From Owenia fusiformis (Eukaryota; Annelida; Polychaeta; Sabellida; Oweniidae), in the NCBI GenBank assembly GCA_903813345.2, contig CAIIXF020000008.1:7638366-7702365 (forward strand): a stretch of DNA of 64,000 nt, in the 5' to 3' direction. Of the stretch, positions 10,893 to 21,669 are shown one piece after another. Position 1 is the stretch's first letter, and each line of letters starts with the position of its first letter. The notes beneath the pieces were generated by a model. That model was not told where the DNA came from and did no database searches. It saw only the letters and a list, made by a program, of their open reading frames with translations. The position numbers were made by a program, and so were the translations under genes.

Positions 10893-11954
10893 TAGAGGAG
10901 TTGATGTGTCAGCAGCAATGGGGGGAAACAGAGGAGGTGATATCCCATCATGACAATAATATCCCCTTGTTTTATTTGTAGAAAAGAAGAATAGGGGCTG
11001 ATATGAAGGGAGCAAGAAGAGAAAGAGAAGAGGTGATATCCCATCATACCCTTTAATATCTTCTTGGTTTATGCGTAGAAAAGAAGAAGAGGAGCGGATA
11101 CATAGGGAGCAGGAAGAGAAGAAACAGAGGAGGTGATATCCCATCATACACAATAAATTCTCCTTGTTTTATTTGTAGAAAAGAAGAATAGGGGCTGATA
11201 TGAAGGGAGCAAGAAGAGAAAGAGAAGAGGTGATGTCCCATCATACACTTTAATATCTTCATGTTTTATTTGTAGAAAAAAGAGGAGTGGATAAGTAGGG
11301 AGTGGGAAGAGGAGAAACAGAGGAGGTGACATCCCATCATACTCTATAATATCCTCTTGTTTTATTTGTAGAAAAGAAGAGGAGGAGCGGATAAGTAGAG
11401 AGCAGGAAGAGGAGAAACAGAGGAGGTGACATCCCATCATACTCTATAATATCCTCTTGTTTTATTTGTAGAAAAGAAGAGGAGGAGCGGATAAGTAGAG
11501 AGCAGGAAGAGGAGAAACAGAGGAGGTGATATCCCATCATACACAATAAATTCTCCTTGTTTTATTTGTAGAAAAGAAGAAAAGGCACTGATATGAAGGG
11601 AGCAAGAAGAGCAAGAGAAGAGGTGATAGTCCATCATAGCCTTTAATATCTTCATGTTTTATTTGTAGAAAAAAGAGTGGATAAGTAGGGAGAGAGAGGA
11701 GAAACAGAGGAGATGATATCCCATCATACACTATAATATCCTCTTGTTTTAGTAGTAGAAAAGAAGAGGATGAGCAGATACCTAGGGAGCAGAGGATAAA
11801 CAGAGGAGTTGATAGCCCATCATATGCTATAATATCCTCTTGTTTTATTTGTAGAAAAGAAGAGGAGGAGCGGATACGTAGGGAGCAGGAAGAGGATAAA
11901 CAGAGGAGTTGATAGCCCATCATATGCTATAATATCCTCTTGTTTTATTTGTAG
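10893..11954 (+). repeat. Tandem array of ~100-bp copies of the ACBD3 coiled-coil exon start
   Basis: About ten head-to-tail units. Each has a pyrimidine tract and acceptor ('ttttatttgtag'), then a Glu/Arg-rich segment, then 'gaggag|gtgata' or 'gtgaca' where a donor would sit. Three units (exon-like parts 11079-11132, 11372-11425, 11472-11525) are 54 nt, open in the frame of the real exon at 11955, and bounded by AG and GT; they read like [17 protein letters not shown]. Others carry frame stops (10982, 11179, 11571), internal deletions (11275, 11670) or a lost donor (11759, 11855). The last two units align with the true exon at a 100-bp period. Intron-like gaps between adjacent units are only about 46 nt. 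Confidence 0.85.
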
Positions 11955-12071
11955 AAAAGAAGAGGAGGAGCGGATACGTAGGGAGCAGGAAGAGGAGAAA
12001 CAGAGAAGTGTTTTAGAGGAGGAAACTAAAGCAAGAGAACAACAGGAAAAAGTCAAACAGAGTCAGCAAGA
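11955..12071 (+). CDS. ACBD3: ACBD3 coiled-coil exon
   Basis: 117 nt that begin with 1 nt finishing a codon and end with 2 nt. The exon encodes [20 protein letters not shown] followed by more Glu/Lys/Gln-rich coiled coil. The acceptor is 'tttgtag' and the donor 'ga|gtaagc'. It is the last and longest unit of the exon-copy array immediately upstream. Confidence 0.9.
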
Positions 12072-15000
12072 GTAAGCTATGAGATTATCTTTGTCCGCCA
12101 TTTCGATTTGATGTTTGACCCTTTGGGAATTGGCCTATATATATTTTATACCTACAGGGTGTCCAATAAATAAGGTGAAAGATATTGTAACTTTCTTGAT
12201 ATTGCACCAATCTTGATGAAATTTTCAGAGTTTCACTTTAAATTCACAGAATAAAGGTAAAAAGGTTTGGGCTACAAACTCTGAAAATTTCATCAAGATT
12301 AGTGCAATATTAACAAAGTTACAATATCTTTCACCTTATTTATTGGACACCCTGTATATATACTATGTATACTTGTAGAAGACTTACATTTACATTTCTT
12401 GTATATGTATTCACTCTGAATCACTACTTTCAAGTTAATTTACAGAAAATTAGTTGTGGGCATGTCCTTAACAATATCCTTAATATCTAGGTTGAAATTT
12501 AGATGAAAATATACATTCTCAAGAAGTAGGGGCAAAATGCATATAACATCGATGATATGTGTTTGTTTTGGTCTGTTTTGGAACTGGTAAAATCCTTGTG
12601 AATATCCTTCTTATCCTTCTTCTTCAACCTTCTTATTTGAAATAGAGGAGATGTAGAATGTTTTACGGTAATAGAGGCATTGCCCATGTAAGCAACAATA
12701 AATAAGGAACTTTCACGCATTATTCAGCATGAAGTGAAATAATGTTTGCCATCTTGAAAACCTTAAAAAACGATTGGACTCTTTATTGTATTTTATCTTA
12801 TGAAAAATATCACTGAATTAATGAAATATTTATTTCATGAATATAATTACAGCCATATATGTATATCTGTACTATTGTAGCAATTAATCTCACAAGAAAC
12901 AATATATTTTATCTTGAATGTAAAGCAACGTAATAACGTGAAATTGCTGTTTAGGAAAAGCATGCAGAAATGAAATGATTGGTGTCTAATCACTTAATCC
13001 TTCTATGTCAAGTGTCAGTGTTTGTCCATAAATATTGATAATATCATAATATAAAATCAGGTTGAGTTATTTAATTTATCTTTAGTATACTTATTCAGTT
13101 CACAGTATATGCACATTGGCTTATAAAAAGAAAAATGCATCTGCATGCTTCAACTCTTATCATTAATGAAGACAAGGTGTCCAATATTAATGGAGACAAG
13201 GTGTCGTATACTAATGGAGACAAGGTGTCCTATAATAATGGAAACAGAAGAGAAATACAGCAAATTATTCCAGAAAATTGAATAATATGCAACAAATGTT
13301 GATGTGCCAAATTGTTATTCATATAAGGGGGGGGGGGGCTAATATAGTTACTTACTAGATCTGAAGGACACTTGTCCTCATTTATATGTCATGCTTGTGT
13401 TTTAGGTCTCAAATAAGAGCAGCATTGAATCAACAGACAGCCATACATTTTAAACAGTATGCAGAACAACAATTTCCTAATAATACAGAACAGGTATGAT
13501 ATGCTTTATTCATGATAACACATCTAATCATTCAGAGAACACATTAGCATTGAACAGAGACATATTATAGCATTATTATATGTCTTTGCATTGACAAGAC
13601 TTGATGAATCACTGAAAAATCCCTTGTTTTATGGTTTGTTGTGTCACCATCTCAAGTGGTGACATGTTGTTATAGTCTCCAACTTTTTGTGGACTATATT
13701 TGGTTTCTGGCAGTCGGAGTTCGGCGCCTGTTATAAATGCTGTCTTAAAAAATGGCAGGGAGTGACATTTTTGCACGTTAATGCCTTTTGACAAAATTAC
13801 TGTAAATAAGAATTCATTCAGAAATGTCTCTAACTATTTCAGCAAGACAGTTTGATAACTCAGCTCCAGGAGCAGCACTATCAGCAGTACATGCAGCAAG
13901 TCTATCAGCAACAACTTCTACATCAACAGGAACAGTACAAACAACTACAGGTATTGTGAATGAATACATAGAGGTTATTTAATGGGAGGAATGGAATATA
14001 AATTTTATTTCTGGGGAAAATATGATATTGACCAGGGAAAATATCATATTGACCGAGGGCGACAGATAGATATAGGTTATTTACTTGGAGGGATTGAATA
14101 TGGGTTTTATTCCGAGGGACAATATGATATTGACCGAAGGGTAATATGATATTGACCGAAGGGTAATATGATATTGACCGAGGGAGCGCAGCGACTGAGT
14201 GTCAATATCATATAACCCAAGGTCAATATCATATTTTCCGAGGAATAAGACCCATATTCAATCCCGACCAGAAATAACCTATTTATTCCATAATACACCC
14301 CTCTAAAATGCTACATTTGGATAATGCAAAAAACGGGAAAAAATAACCGGGAAACCGAAAATAGGTTAATATGCTCCGATACGATTTTTTTCCCGGGGAC
14401 AATACGATTTTTTCATGTAATACGCTCTAATACGATTTTTTTTCCCGGGGACAATACGATTTTTTCATGTAATACGATTCAATACAATTTTTATTCCTTC
14501 ATATTTCCCTGGGAAAACAGTAGTATTATGGAATAAAATATGAATATGAATGTTATTCTGAGGGAAAATGAAAAAATTCATATTGACTGAGGTTTCTATC
14601 ATATTTTCGAGCCAATACCACATTTTCTCAGGGAAAAAATTCATATTCCATCACGACCATCAATAACTTATTTTGAAAAAATGGCTGTCATTTTTTATGT
14701 GTTATTTTACGTTTTTTACTATAATTCAAAAAGTAGTGGAGCGATTTTGTTGAAATTTTATATGTGCCTACTTCCTACTTAGAAGCATATTACTTCCTAT
14801 GACTATGGTGGTTAGTTTTATGTGTGTTACTTTACGATTTTTTCTTTAGCTGAAAAAGTAGTGGAGGAATTTTGTTGAAATTTTATATGCGCCTATTTCC
14901 TACTTAGAAGCATTACTTTCTTATGACAATTGAGCTAGTTGGCAGCCATTTTGAAAAATGGAGGCCATTTTTATAGATGTTATTTTACGATCCCTATAAC

Positions 15001-18000
15001 TGAAAAGGTAGTGGAGAATCTTGTAAAAATGGCAGCCATGGCTGTTGAAGGGATTTGCTACACTTTGGCTTTGCTGTTATCAATTTTTCGTTTCAAAACA
15101 CGACCCTGGCCCTAAAATGCTTTTCTCATGTGCAGGCAATGCAAGAGGGAGGTGACTCAGCATTGAACACAGAAAATGCTGTAAAGAAGAAGGCTCCTAA
15201 GACAACTGATGAGAATGGAGTAAATGATGGTGAGGAGGCTGATGATGAGGAAGATGAAGAGGAACTTAGTGAAAGTAAGTGATGAATAAAGTAAAATACA
15301 AATCAGTAATCAACCAATCACATGACAACATCGTGTCAAAAATAGACTTCTACTTCGTATCATTGTAGATGAATATATCTTAACAGGATTTTATGACACC
15401 AATTATCTCATCTTGTCATAGTTTATGTTTACCTTTAGGAAAGAATAACAATTGCCTTAAAGTTTCGTCAGTGAACACTTTAAAATTGGATTCATAATTT
15501 TATTTTATTAATTGAGTAAGAAATTCCGGAGGTGCTTGCAAGGTTGCTCTTCAAACTCTTTTAAGTGTTCTGAACTGAAGTATATAAATGAACCTCATTG
15601 GACTTTAAACCTCATAGCTGGGAGCGTCCCACCTGAAGATCCTCCCAGACTTCTCCCCCTGGTTCCGGCCTCAATGTGGACCCGTAAAGATGTGCAGGCC
15701 TTTAAAGATCGAATACATAAGGATAATGCCATGGAAGCTTGCATAAAGATAGGTTCATTGGCTACTGCCACGGTAAGCCTTCATCACCGTGATGTATTGA
15801 GCACTATGTTTGTGATGTCACAATGCACTTCATTGTGATGTCATACTTGCATGTTGTATCTATGTACCCTTTTTTCCTTTCATTATTTCTTTCTTTTTGT
15901 ATTTCTTCCGAGAGTGAGACAAAGTTTACCCGGTGGAAAATAAACTATTGCGCTCTTCTGTCTCGAATGTCATCAGAAATTCTTAAAGAACATTACTGTG
16001 TTATTCGTCATATATCTGTCTTCTTTGCAATCTAAATGATGAAATCAATTAGCTTTGTTTGTTCAAATCTGCAAAATTGACCCTCTTACTCTGCTGCAGA
16101 ACAAATGTGTGTGTCTGTTCTAAAGACCTGTATTTGGAGGATGTGCAATCAGCTTCTTATCACTCACCTGGTAAGCTTTCTCTCTTCTTGTCTCACTCTC
16201 CTTGCATTATGCTCTCGCTTCTATCCTCTCCTACAGAGGTGAAAGGTTTTGTACTACTCGGCCTCATTGTGGTATTGTGTTATTGTTGTAGACGGTATGC
16301 CTCCAATCGCTGCAGCCTCAATGTGGACGCGAAAAGATCTTAGTGAATTCAAGAATAATCTCCAAAAAGATAAGGATTCTGTTATAAAAGTGGGCTCTGG
16401 CGAAACAGTCACTGTGAGTATCCACTATCAAATACTCATAAGAAAATGGCAACTCAGGGTCATGTTTTCTATTCTAAAAAAGTGGAATTTCTGGGAAAGA
16501 GAGAAAAAAGGAAGTAAATGGAAATGTGAAGAATTCAGTCAGTTTATTCAGGTTAAGAATATCAAAAAACAACCTGATTGATGCTTAGAACCATGATGAC
16601 CTCAAAAAAATAATATATATTCTGCGTTTTTAAATGAGGCAAAATCGTCTGTCAATGACTGGACACAAAACATAGTAGTTAAGTTTTGAAAAATTGATAA
16701 CTTTTGTTGTATGAAATGAGGGATATAAGTATGCATAGAGAGGACAACCCCGGAGCATGTTATTTATTTGGGAAATAAAAGTTAAGCCTCAGTCACATTT
16801 GGTATAAGGCGGCTGTACAGTGGCTGTAGCTTCAAAATATCGATATAGATAATCTACATCATACTGCTTATTCCTGTATTTTATTCTGGATATTTCTGTC
16901 GATTTTGAGAAGCTATGGTTTCCGTACAGTGCCGTAGATCAAATGTGACTGATGCATTAACATTAGTGGCGTTCTAACACAATTTCACAAAGTGCTATTA
17001 GAATTTAGCTTAGCATGATGCTGCTGTCAAGATTTAGTTGTAAGATGCTTTTTGTATTATTCTTTTGAATTTATTTTATTTTCTTGACATCACAAGTGCA
17101 TGTTTTAGTTATTGTATCGTATAAATAAACATACTACTGACTACACTGGCTGATGTTTTTATTTCATAGTTTAAACTGTTGTGCTATGTGGCATCATCCC
17201 AATCATCCAACAAGGAAACTCTTGCAGTTTCTGATCATTATGATTGGGTGACTGTTTTTGTTGTCCAGGAGAAAAACTACTGTACTTCCAGTAAATTTCA
17301 TGCGCTACTGTAATTCGTGCTTTTTCAAGGAAATTCCCGGAGATTTAAATGTTGACAATATTTTCATCTAGTGCCGGGTGATAATAGGTAAAAACGTTAT
17401 TATTATTATTACTGTATTAAAATGAACATTCTAACCACCATGGCTGATATCAAAGATGAAAGAGTGATCTTGTATGACAAATCTGCAAAAATTAATAGCC
17501 TCAAAATTTTAAAAAACTGAAAATTAGCGAAATTTCAAAATGCCAAAAAACGCGAAATATAATGCGTCAAATACTATTGGGAGTACAGTAAATGAATAGT
17601 AAGAAAATGACAAAAAAATTTTTAAGCATAGAATTATCTCTTTATCTGTAGGAGCTAATGAACACTTGCATGCTTTTAAAATTTTAAAATTTATGCATGA
17701 TTTCTGCTTGTTTGCTTGACTGTAAAAATAATTCACCCTTAACAATGTCATGATTGAGTTCATTGTTGTTTATTTTGTTTTGCATGGCAGTTCACCCTCA
17801 GTGTAAATCATTGTTATTCTGCAGTCGATTGACCAATTCAGTGAAACCAGTAATAAGATGATCATTAAGAGCAAGAAAGTCAACATTTTTTATTTCCTGA
17901 TTTACAGAGCAAAAGAATTAAATACTCAATAAAACTACCCAAGGCTACTTAAAATGCCATTTGAAAATATTAGATTCCATCAGAATGGTTATTTTTACCA

Positions 18001-19319
18001 GCTGGATGATGTATGCTTTAATTGAGCAAACAAACTAAGAGCATCATTTTCAGATCACTGTATTATCTCTCTTATTGTGTATATTACTAGTATGTCATTT
18101 GTCACATTATACCCACTTTTAAAAGTAAATAGAGAAATTTTGGAACTCACTTATAGAATGTTTATTATTCCCATTTAACGTATAACTTATGAAGTTTTTG
18201 ATTACGTCATCATTTTTACATATAGACTACAATTTCACAATTATAGACTTGCAGAGCTGCGCAATAAATGATAACATAATCAAACGCTGACCAGGGTGAC
18301 ATGTTATTTCATATTTTAAACAATGTGAAACCCTGTTGCTGTAATGTTGGGAGTTCATTGGTTTATAAATTGTTAAAATGACAGTATTTAATGATTTTCA
18401 ATATTTCTAGGTGAGGGTCCCAACTCATGAAGATGGCACATGCCTTTTCTGGGAGTTCGCCACAGATAGCTACGATATTGGCTTTGGTGTGTATTTCGAA
18501 TGGACAGTGTCGCCTAGCAACCAGGTCAGCGTACATGTCAGTGAGAGCAGTGATGAAGAAGATGTAGAAGATGAAGGTTTGTTATAAAACACTTAAAATG
18601 TTAGAAACAATATTATGTTTCTGAACAGGGCTATAAAATCATTTTCACAAATTACGATTTATGACTCTAAAAATTTGGAGAGTTCAGATGCGTCTTTTTT
18701 AAGTACTGTAAAACCTGTTTAGTCTGAACACTACTGGGACAGGATTACCAGATGTTCATATTTCAAGGTTTTCTTAATATGTGACTCTATGGGAGATAAA
18801 GAAAAATGACCGAGAAAGAGTGTTCTTATTGAGAGGTTTCAGATTAAAGAGGTGTTCATATATACAGGTTTCATTGTACATGATGCAACAACTAGTGAAT
18901 ATTACTTAAAAAAAATTATGCAGGTTTGATTTGGCATCCACTTTTGGATTTATTGAACTAAATTAGTTTTCAGTGTACTGTCTAATCTCTTCTAACTGGT
19001 TTCAGTGGTTTAGATGGTTTATTGGGGTTCACAATTAATTTTTTTCCCTTGTATTCCTAACTTAGTCTGATTATCCAATTTATTTTTCATTTCAGAAACG
19101 AAGAAAAAAGGAGACTTAGAATCTGGTTCGAATTCCAAGCAGGATAATAAACCCCCGACAGATGAAATTATTCCCATATATAGACGTGACTGTCATGAAG
19201 AAGTGTATTGTGGAAGTCACATGTACCCGGGTCGAGGAGTATATTTGCTCAAGTTTGACAATTCATACTCTTTATGGCGTGGGAAAACATTATATTATAG
19301 AGTATATTACACCAGATAG
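11955..19319 (+). CDS. ACBD3: ACBD3/GCP60 Golgi scaffold protein, 3' part of gene (8 exons, two of them alternatives)
   Basis: ACBD3 (GCP60) is a peripheral Golgi protein. It binds giantin, recruits PI4KB through its Gln-rich region, and its GOLD domain is a docking surface. Exons on the + strand, with compatible phases: 11955-12071 charged coiled coil; 13406-13493 (ALNQQTA…[10 protein letters not shown]); 13843-13950 Gln-rich ([13 protein letters not shown]); 15136-15274 acidic linker; then either 15618-15772 or 16292-16413 (both start ASMWTRKD); 18411-18576 ([19 protein letters not shown]); 19096-19319 (…[19 protein letters not shown]…YYRVYYTR, stop). These match the vertebrate protein closely in order and sequence. 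The N-terminal ACB domain was not found, so the model is 5'-incomplete. The introns hold several foldback elements. Confidence 0.95.
12153..12356. mobile_element. Foldback MITE with ACAGGGTGTCC ends
   Basis: A 204-bp near-perfect inverted repeat in the ACBD3 intron. It starts 'tacagggtgtccaataaa' and ends with the complement 'ggacaccctgta'. The arms match for about 85-90 bp with only a few mismatches and leave a short loop. It has no coding capacity. It shares its ends with the 635-bp element at 60616-61250. A flanking TA is consistent with TA-targeting DNA transposons but is too short to prove a target duplication. Confidence 0.85.
13167..13250 (+). repeat. Short tandem repeat (~27 bp x 3-4)
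   Basis: Repeats of 'aatggagacaaggtgtcc' with slight variation, located in the ACBD3 intron between 12071 and 13406. Confidence 0.8.
13406..13493 (+). CDS. ACBD3: ACBD3 exon, start of Gln-rich region
   Basis: 88 nt, phase-matched to the exons on both sides. It encodes [20 protein letters not shown] and on to NNTEQ, close to the vertebrate 'ALNxQTAVQFQQYAAQQYPGN' segment. Acceptor 'ttttag', donor 'cag|gtatga'. Confidence 0.92.
13843..13950 (+). CDS. ACBD3: ACBD3 exon, Gln-rich helix
   Basis: 108 nt, 36 whole codons. It encodes the Gln-rich segment [20 protein letters not shown], which in vertebrates lies in the region that contacts PI4KB. Acceptor 'tttcag', donor 'cag|gtattg'. Confidence 0.92.
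13972..14670. repeat. Cluster of nested foldback and tandem repeats in an ACBD3 intron
   Basis: Blocks of 'aatatgatattgaccgag' and its complement 'tcggtcaatatcatatt' form imperfect palindromes at about 13972-14290 and 14535-14670. Between them (14370-14500) two copies of 'cccggggacaatacgatt'-type units lie in tandem. The layout is that of decayed MITEs, one inside another. The frames open here are repeat-derived. Confidence 0.7.
14690..15025 (+). repeat. ~130-bp tandem repeat, about 2.5 copies
   Basis: The repeated unit contains 'aagtagtggag.gattttgttgaaattttatat' (wobble at one base), 'cctacttagaagcat' and 'tgttattttacg'. It lies just upstream of the acidic ACBD3 exon. Confidence 0.75.
15136..15274 (+). 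CDS. ACBD3: ACBD3 exon, acidic linker
   Basis: 139 nt starting in phase 0 and ending with 1 nt of a codon. The exon opens [20 protein letters not shown] and ends with a highly acidic stretch ([12 protein letters not shown]). Donor 'gaaa|gtaagt'. Its phase-1 end fits both candidate next exons equally well. Confidence 0.9.
15618..15772 (+). CDS. ACBD3: ACBD3 alternative GOLD-entry exon A (divergent version)
   Basis: 155 nt from acceptor 'catag' to donor 'acg|gtaagc'. It starts with 2 nt completing a codon and ends on a codon boundary, exactly like exon B at 16292-16413. It encodes a Pro-rich lead ([14 protein letters not shown]), then [20 protein letters not shown] and …[10 protein letters not shown]. 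The ASMWTRKD core is identical to that of exon B. Exon A is longer and further from the vertebrate sequence. Using both A and B in one transcript would shift the frame, since neither length is a multiple of three. Confidence 0.8.
16292..16413 (+). CDS. ACBD3: ACBD3 alternative GOLD-entry exon B (canonical version)
   Basis: 122 nt from acceptor 'gttgtag' to donor 'act|gtgagt'. It encodes [20 protein letters not shown] and …[14 protein letters not shown], matching the vertebrate IAA.SMWTR…DSVI.VG.GE.VT segment that leads into the GOLD domain. Phases on both sides equal those of exon A. The pyrimidine-rich acceptor and GTGAGT donor are strong. Confidence 0.92.
17279..17592. repeat. Possible small inverted-repeat element
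   Basis: Begins 'tactgtacttccagtaaat' and ends with 'tgggagtacagta', giving inverted ends of about 13 bp with one mismatch. No coding content. It lies in the long ACBD3 intron 16414-18410, which otherwise holds nothing I can identify. Confidence 0.4.
18411..18576 (+). CDS. ACBD3: ACBD3 exon, core GOLD domain
   Basis: 166 nt from phase 0 to phase 1. It encodes [20 protein letters not shown], then [11 protein letters not shown] and an acidic loop ([12 protein letters not shown]). The sequence is nearly superimposable on the vertebrate GOLD domain, a beta sandwich used for protein contacts at the Golgi. Confidence 0.95.
19096..19319 (+). CDS. ACBD3: ACBD3 terminal coding exon
   Basis: It starts with the last 2 nt of a codon shared with the previous exon and ends at TAG. 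It encodes [40 protein letters not shown] and the C-terminal YYRVYYTR, all diagnostic for ACBD3. Confidence 0.95.
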
Positions 19320-19872
19320 AGGATGAGCAAAAATCAACGATATAGGCGCTATTTATTGTAACAAAAATATATATGGTTAAAGTGTCAAGAAAGATGGATT
19401 TATATGGACATATCAAGAATGATATTTCTCGGTGGTTACGTTTCGTATGCAATATAAATGTTATAATATAAAATCTACAAGGAAAGATAACAGAAATGTT
19501 GTCAAATTGTGTAGAAATACAAGTTGGATGATCACTTTAAATTTTAGAGAAAAATGGCGGGGAATGAGCATGAGGAGAATGGCATATTGAATGCAGAATA
19601 ACATTAGAGGATCGCAAAGATGATCAATGATCAAATATACACCATTTTAAGAGATGGTGTCCACTTGTCAACATCTGTGGAAGAACAGAGATTATGAATC
19701 ACTTAAAGGGAGTGGGAACATGACTATAACATTGGTAAAAATGTAGTATTTGAAAAGTCTAAGTGAAATGCATGTCAACATTTTCTAGTTTTAACATAGA
19801 GGGAAGGAGGGGTTTGAATCGTAATGAACTTTATTTGGTTTTACACAACTGTTGACCATTGGGCACCATTCC

Positions 19873-20056
19873 CAGGCCTGTAGCCAGGAGAGGTTCGGGG
19901 GGTTGGAGTGAACCCCTTAGCCAAAAATTCATTTAAAATCATGCAGTTTTTAACCATTCTGAGCAATTTTCAAGTGATTTTAGGCCAATGTTTTCAAACC
20001 CCCTGGAATATTTGAAAAGTGAACCTCCTTGGCAAAAACTGGCTACGGGCCTGATC
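19873..20056. mobile_element. Short element with 'ggccygtagccag' inverted ends
   Basis: Left end 'caggcctgtagccagg', right end 'ctggctacgggcctg', about 180 bp apart, with no coding content. The same 'cgtagcca' end appears as fragments at 1650, 25512, 31303 and 37284. Confidence 0.65.
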
Positions 20057-20079
20057 CCTAACATGTTATAATCATCAAT

Positions 20080-20345
20080 ATGTTGTCTTTGTGACATTTT
20101 TGACTTGTAAATCAACATTTTATGGTTGTGACATATTGCAATGTTCATCATGACATGTGATTATTATCACAATGACTCATTATTGCGATCATAATGACAT
20201 TGTAATGATGATTGCAACATATTATGGTGGTCATGGTGACATGTTACTATGATAATTGTGACATGTTACAATGATTACTGTGACATACAGTGATCATAGT
20301 GACATGTTATAATGCTAAAAGTGACACGTTTTAATGAACATTTTG
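20080..20345 (+). repeat. Degenerate ~20-bp tandem repeat, 'gtgacatgtta.aatgat'
   Basis: About ten loose copies of 'tgtgacatgttacaatgat' and variants. It probably sits inside the ACBD3 3' UTR. Confidence 0.7.
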
Positions 20346-20620
20346 GCTTGATGTGATAGTCAATGTTTTTCATGCGCTGACTTAATGTTGTAGTACTGTG
20401 TACTATGTAAAGATATATTAAAGCAACAGATATTGTTACCTCTTGAGAGGTAGTTACGAATAGTTTTATTTAAGGCCTAAATGACCTTGTTTTCCCTCAT
20501 TATGCAAGATATGGTTGTTATGTGAAAACCTCTTAGTGGTTGACTTTTCTGAACACTAATTAAAAGTACTTTCTTTTACATGTATCTCAATCAATAAACT
20601 CATTTTTTCTGTTCAATAGT

Positions 20621-21669
20621 CTTGAAATATTATCCTGGTTTACTACAATATGTGAATTCATTTTGTACTTTCTATTATCATAGATATATATAGTCAGCAA
20701 TGTGGAGTAGTAAGATAATATACATTATGCATTTCATAATGATCTAGTCTGAACACTTAATCTGTATATAGATGTCACTGGTCAAATTTTAAAATACAAA
20801 TATACAGAAAAAATGTTTAATTATACAAACAAAGAAAATGGGCTGTACTCTAAATTGTACAAAAATGCAAGAAAATTGATCTCTTCATTCACAATCAAGA
20901 GAGTAATATCGTAAAGTAAGTATAATACTGGTGACATCTATAACAGACTGTAATTGTGAGGTTATTGCTTTATCATCAGAGCAATATATTGTTCTGACCA
21001 TGTAATAACCAATATGTATCATACCTATGTGATTTTCATATCCCCAAATGCAGAAATTCCTTTATTTGAAGTGAGTAGTATATCATTGGGATATACACTG
21101 GTAAATTATGGCCTTGATTCCATGAGTGAATACACTATAGGTGTGTTATATACAGAAAATCTTAATTTTTAATAAGTTCTAATATTTCTAAAACAGAGAG
21201 CATTTACTAGTGGATACATGAAGTTGTTCTCCATTTTTTTGTGCATAAGAGTATGACTTTGTACAAAATTAGGGGAAGAACTTTCTAAGGGAGAAATTTG
21301 ATCCTTTAAATTTTATCAGAATATTTTTCAGTAAAACTTCAACAAGAATATTTCTTTAATTTTTTACCACGTGTGTTTTGGAGAGACATTTTGTATTTGA
21401 CTGAATCACAAAATATTCAGACCAAATATATTTACATATAAGTTAAGTCTCCTGCTAAGGTTTAATGGTCAAGCCCTGATTGAAGTTCTAAATAATCAAA
21501 TTCTCCAAACATGTTGTATGATCCTATATGTGAATAAATACCTTAATAAATATAACATATTGTTGTCATTTACGCTGATTGCTAGTACATGTACAATTTT
21601 AGTTCATGTAACGAAGCCTTCAGTCCAGATTCCCTGCCGCTATTTGAATTTATAGATCAATCAATCTTT
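20621..21669. other. Noncoding stretch, nothing recognised
   Basis: AT-rich sequence with no exon-like frame, array or foldback that I can support. Confidence 0.5.

Larger units (their letters stand above)
19320..20620 (+). other. ACBD3: Probable ACBD3 3' UTR and downstream region
   Basis: No frame follows the TAG at 19317. The first good polyadenylation signal I would choose is AATAAA at 20593-20598. If it is used, the 3' UTR would contain an inverted-repeat element (19873-20056) and a degenerate 'tgtgacatgtta' repeat (20080-20345). Earlier or later signals are possible, for example AATAAA near 21534. Confidence 0.45.

Noticed and set aside
10884-12056. Six overlapping minus-strand frames with repeated Ser/Leu/Phe-rich peptide ([13 protein letters not shown])
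   Set aside because: They are the antisense of the ACBD3 exon-copy array; the repeat itself keeps them open.
14324-14536. 70-codon + strand frame with repeated FFPG
   Set aside because: Generated by the 'cccggggacaatacgatt' tandem repeat within a MITE cluster.
16225-16290. A third copy of the ACBD3 alternative exon ('ggcctcattgtgg')
   Set aside because: Only about 13 bp resemble 'gcctcaatgtgg', with no following MWTRKD reading or donor; it is part of the intron before exon B.
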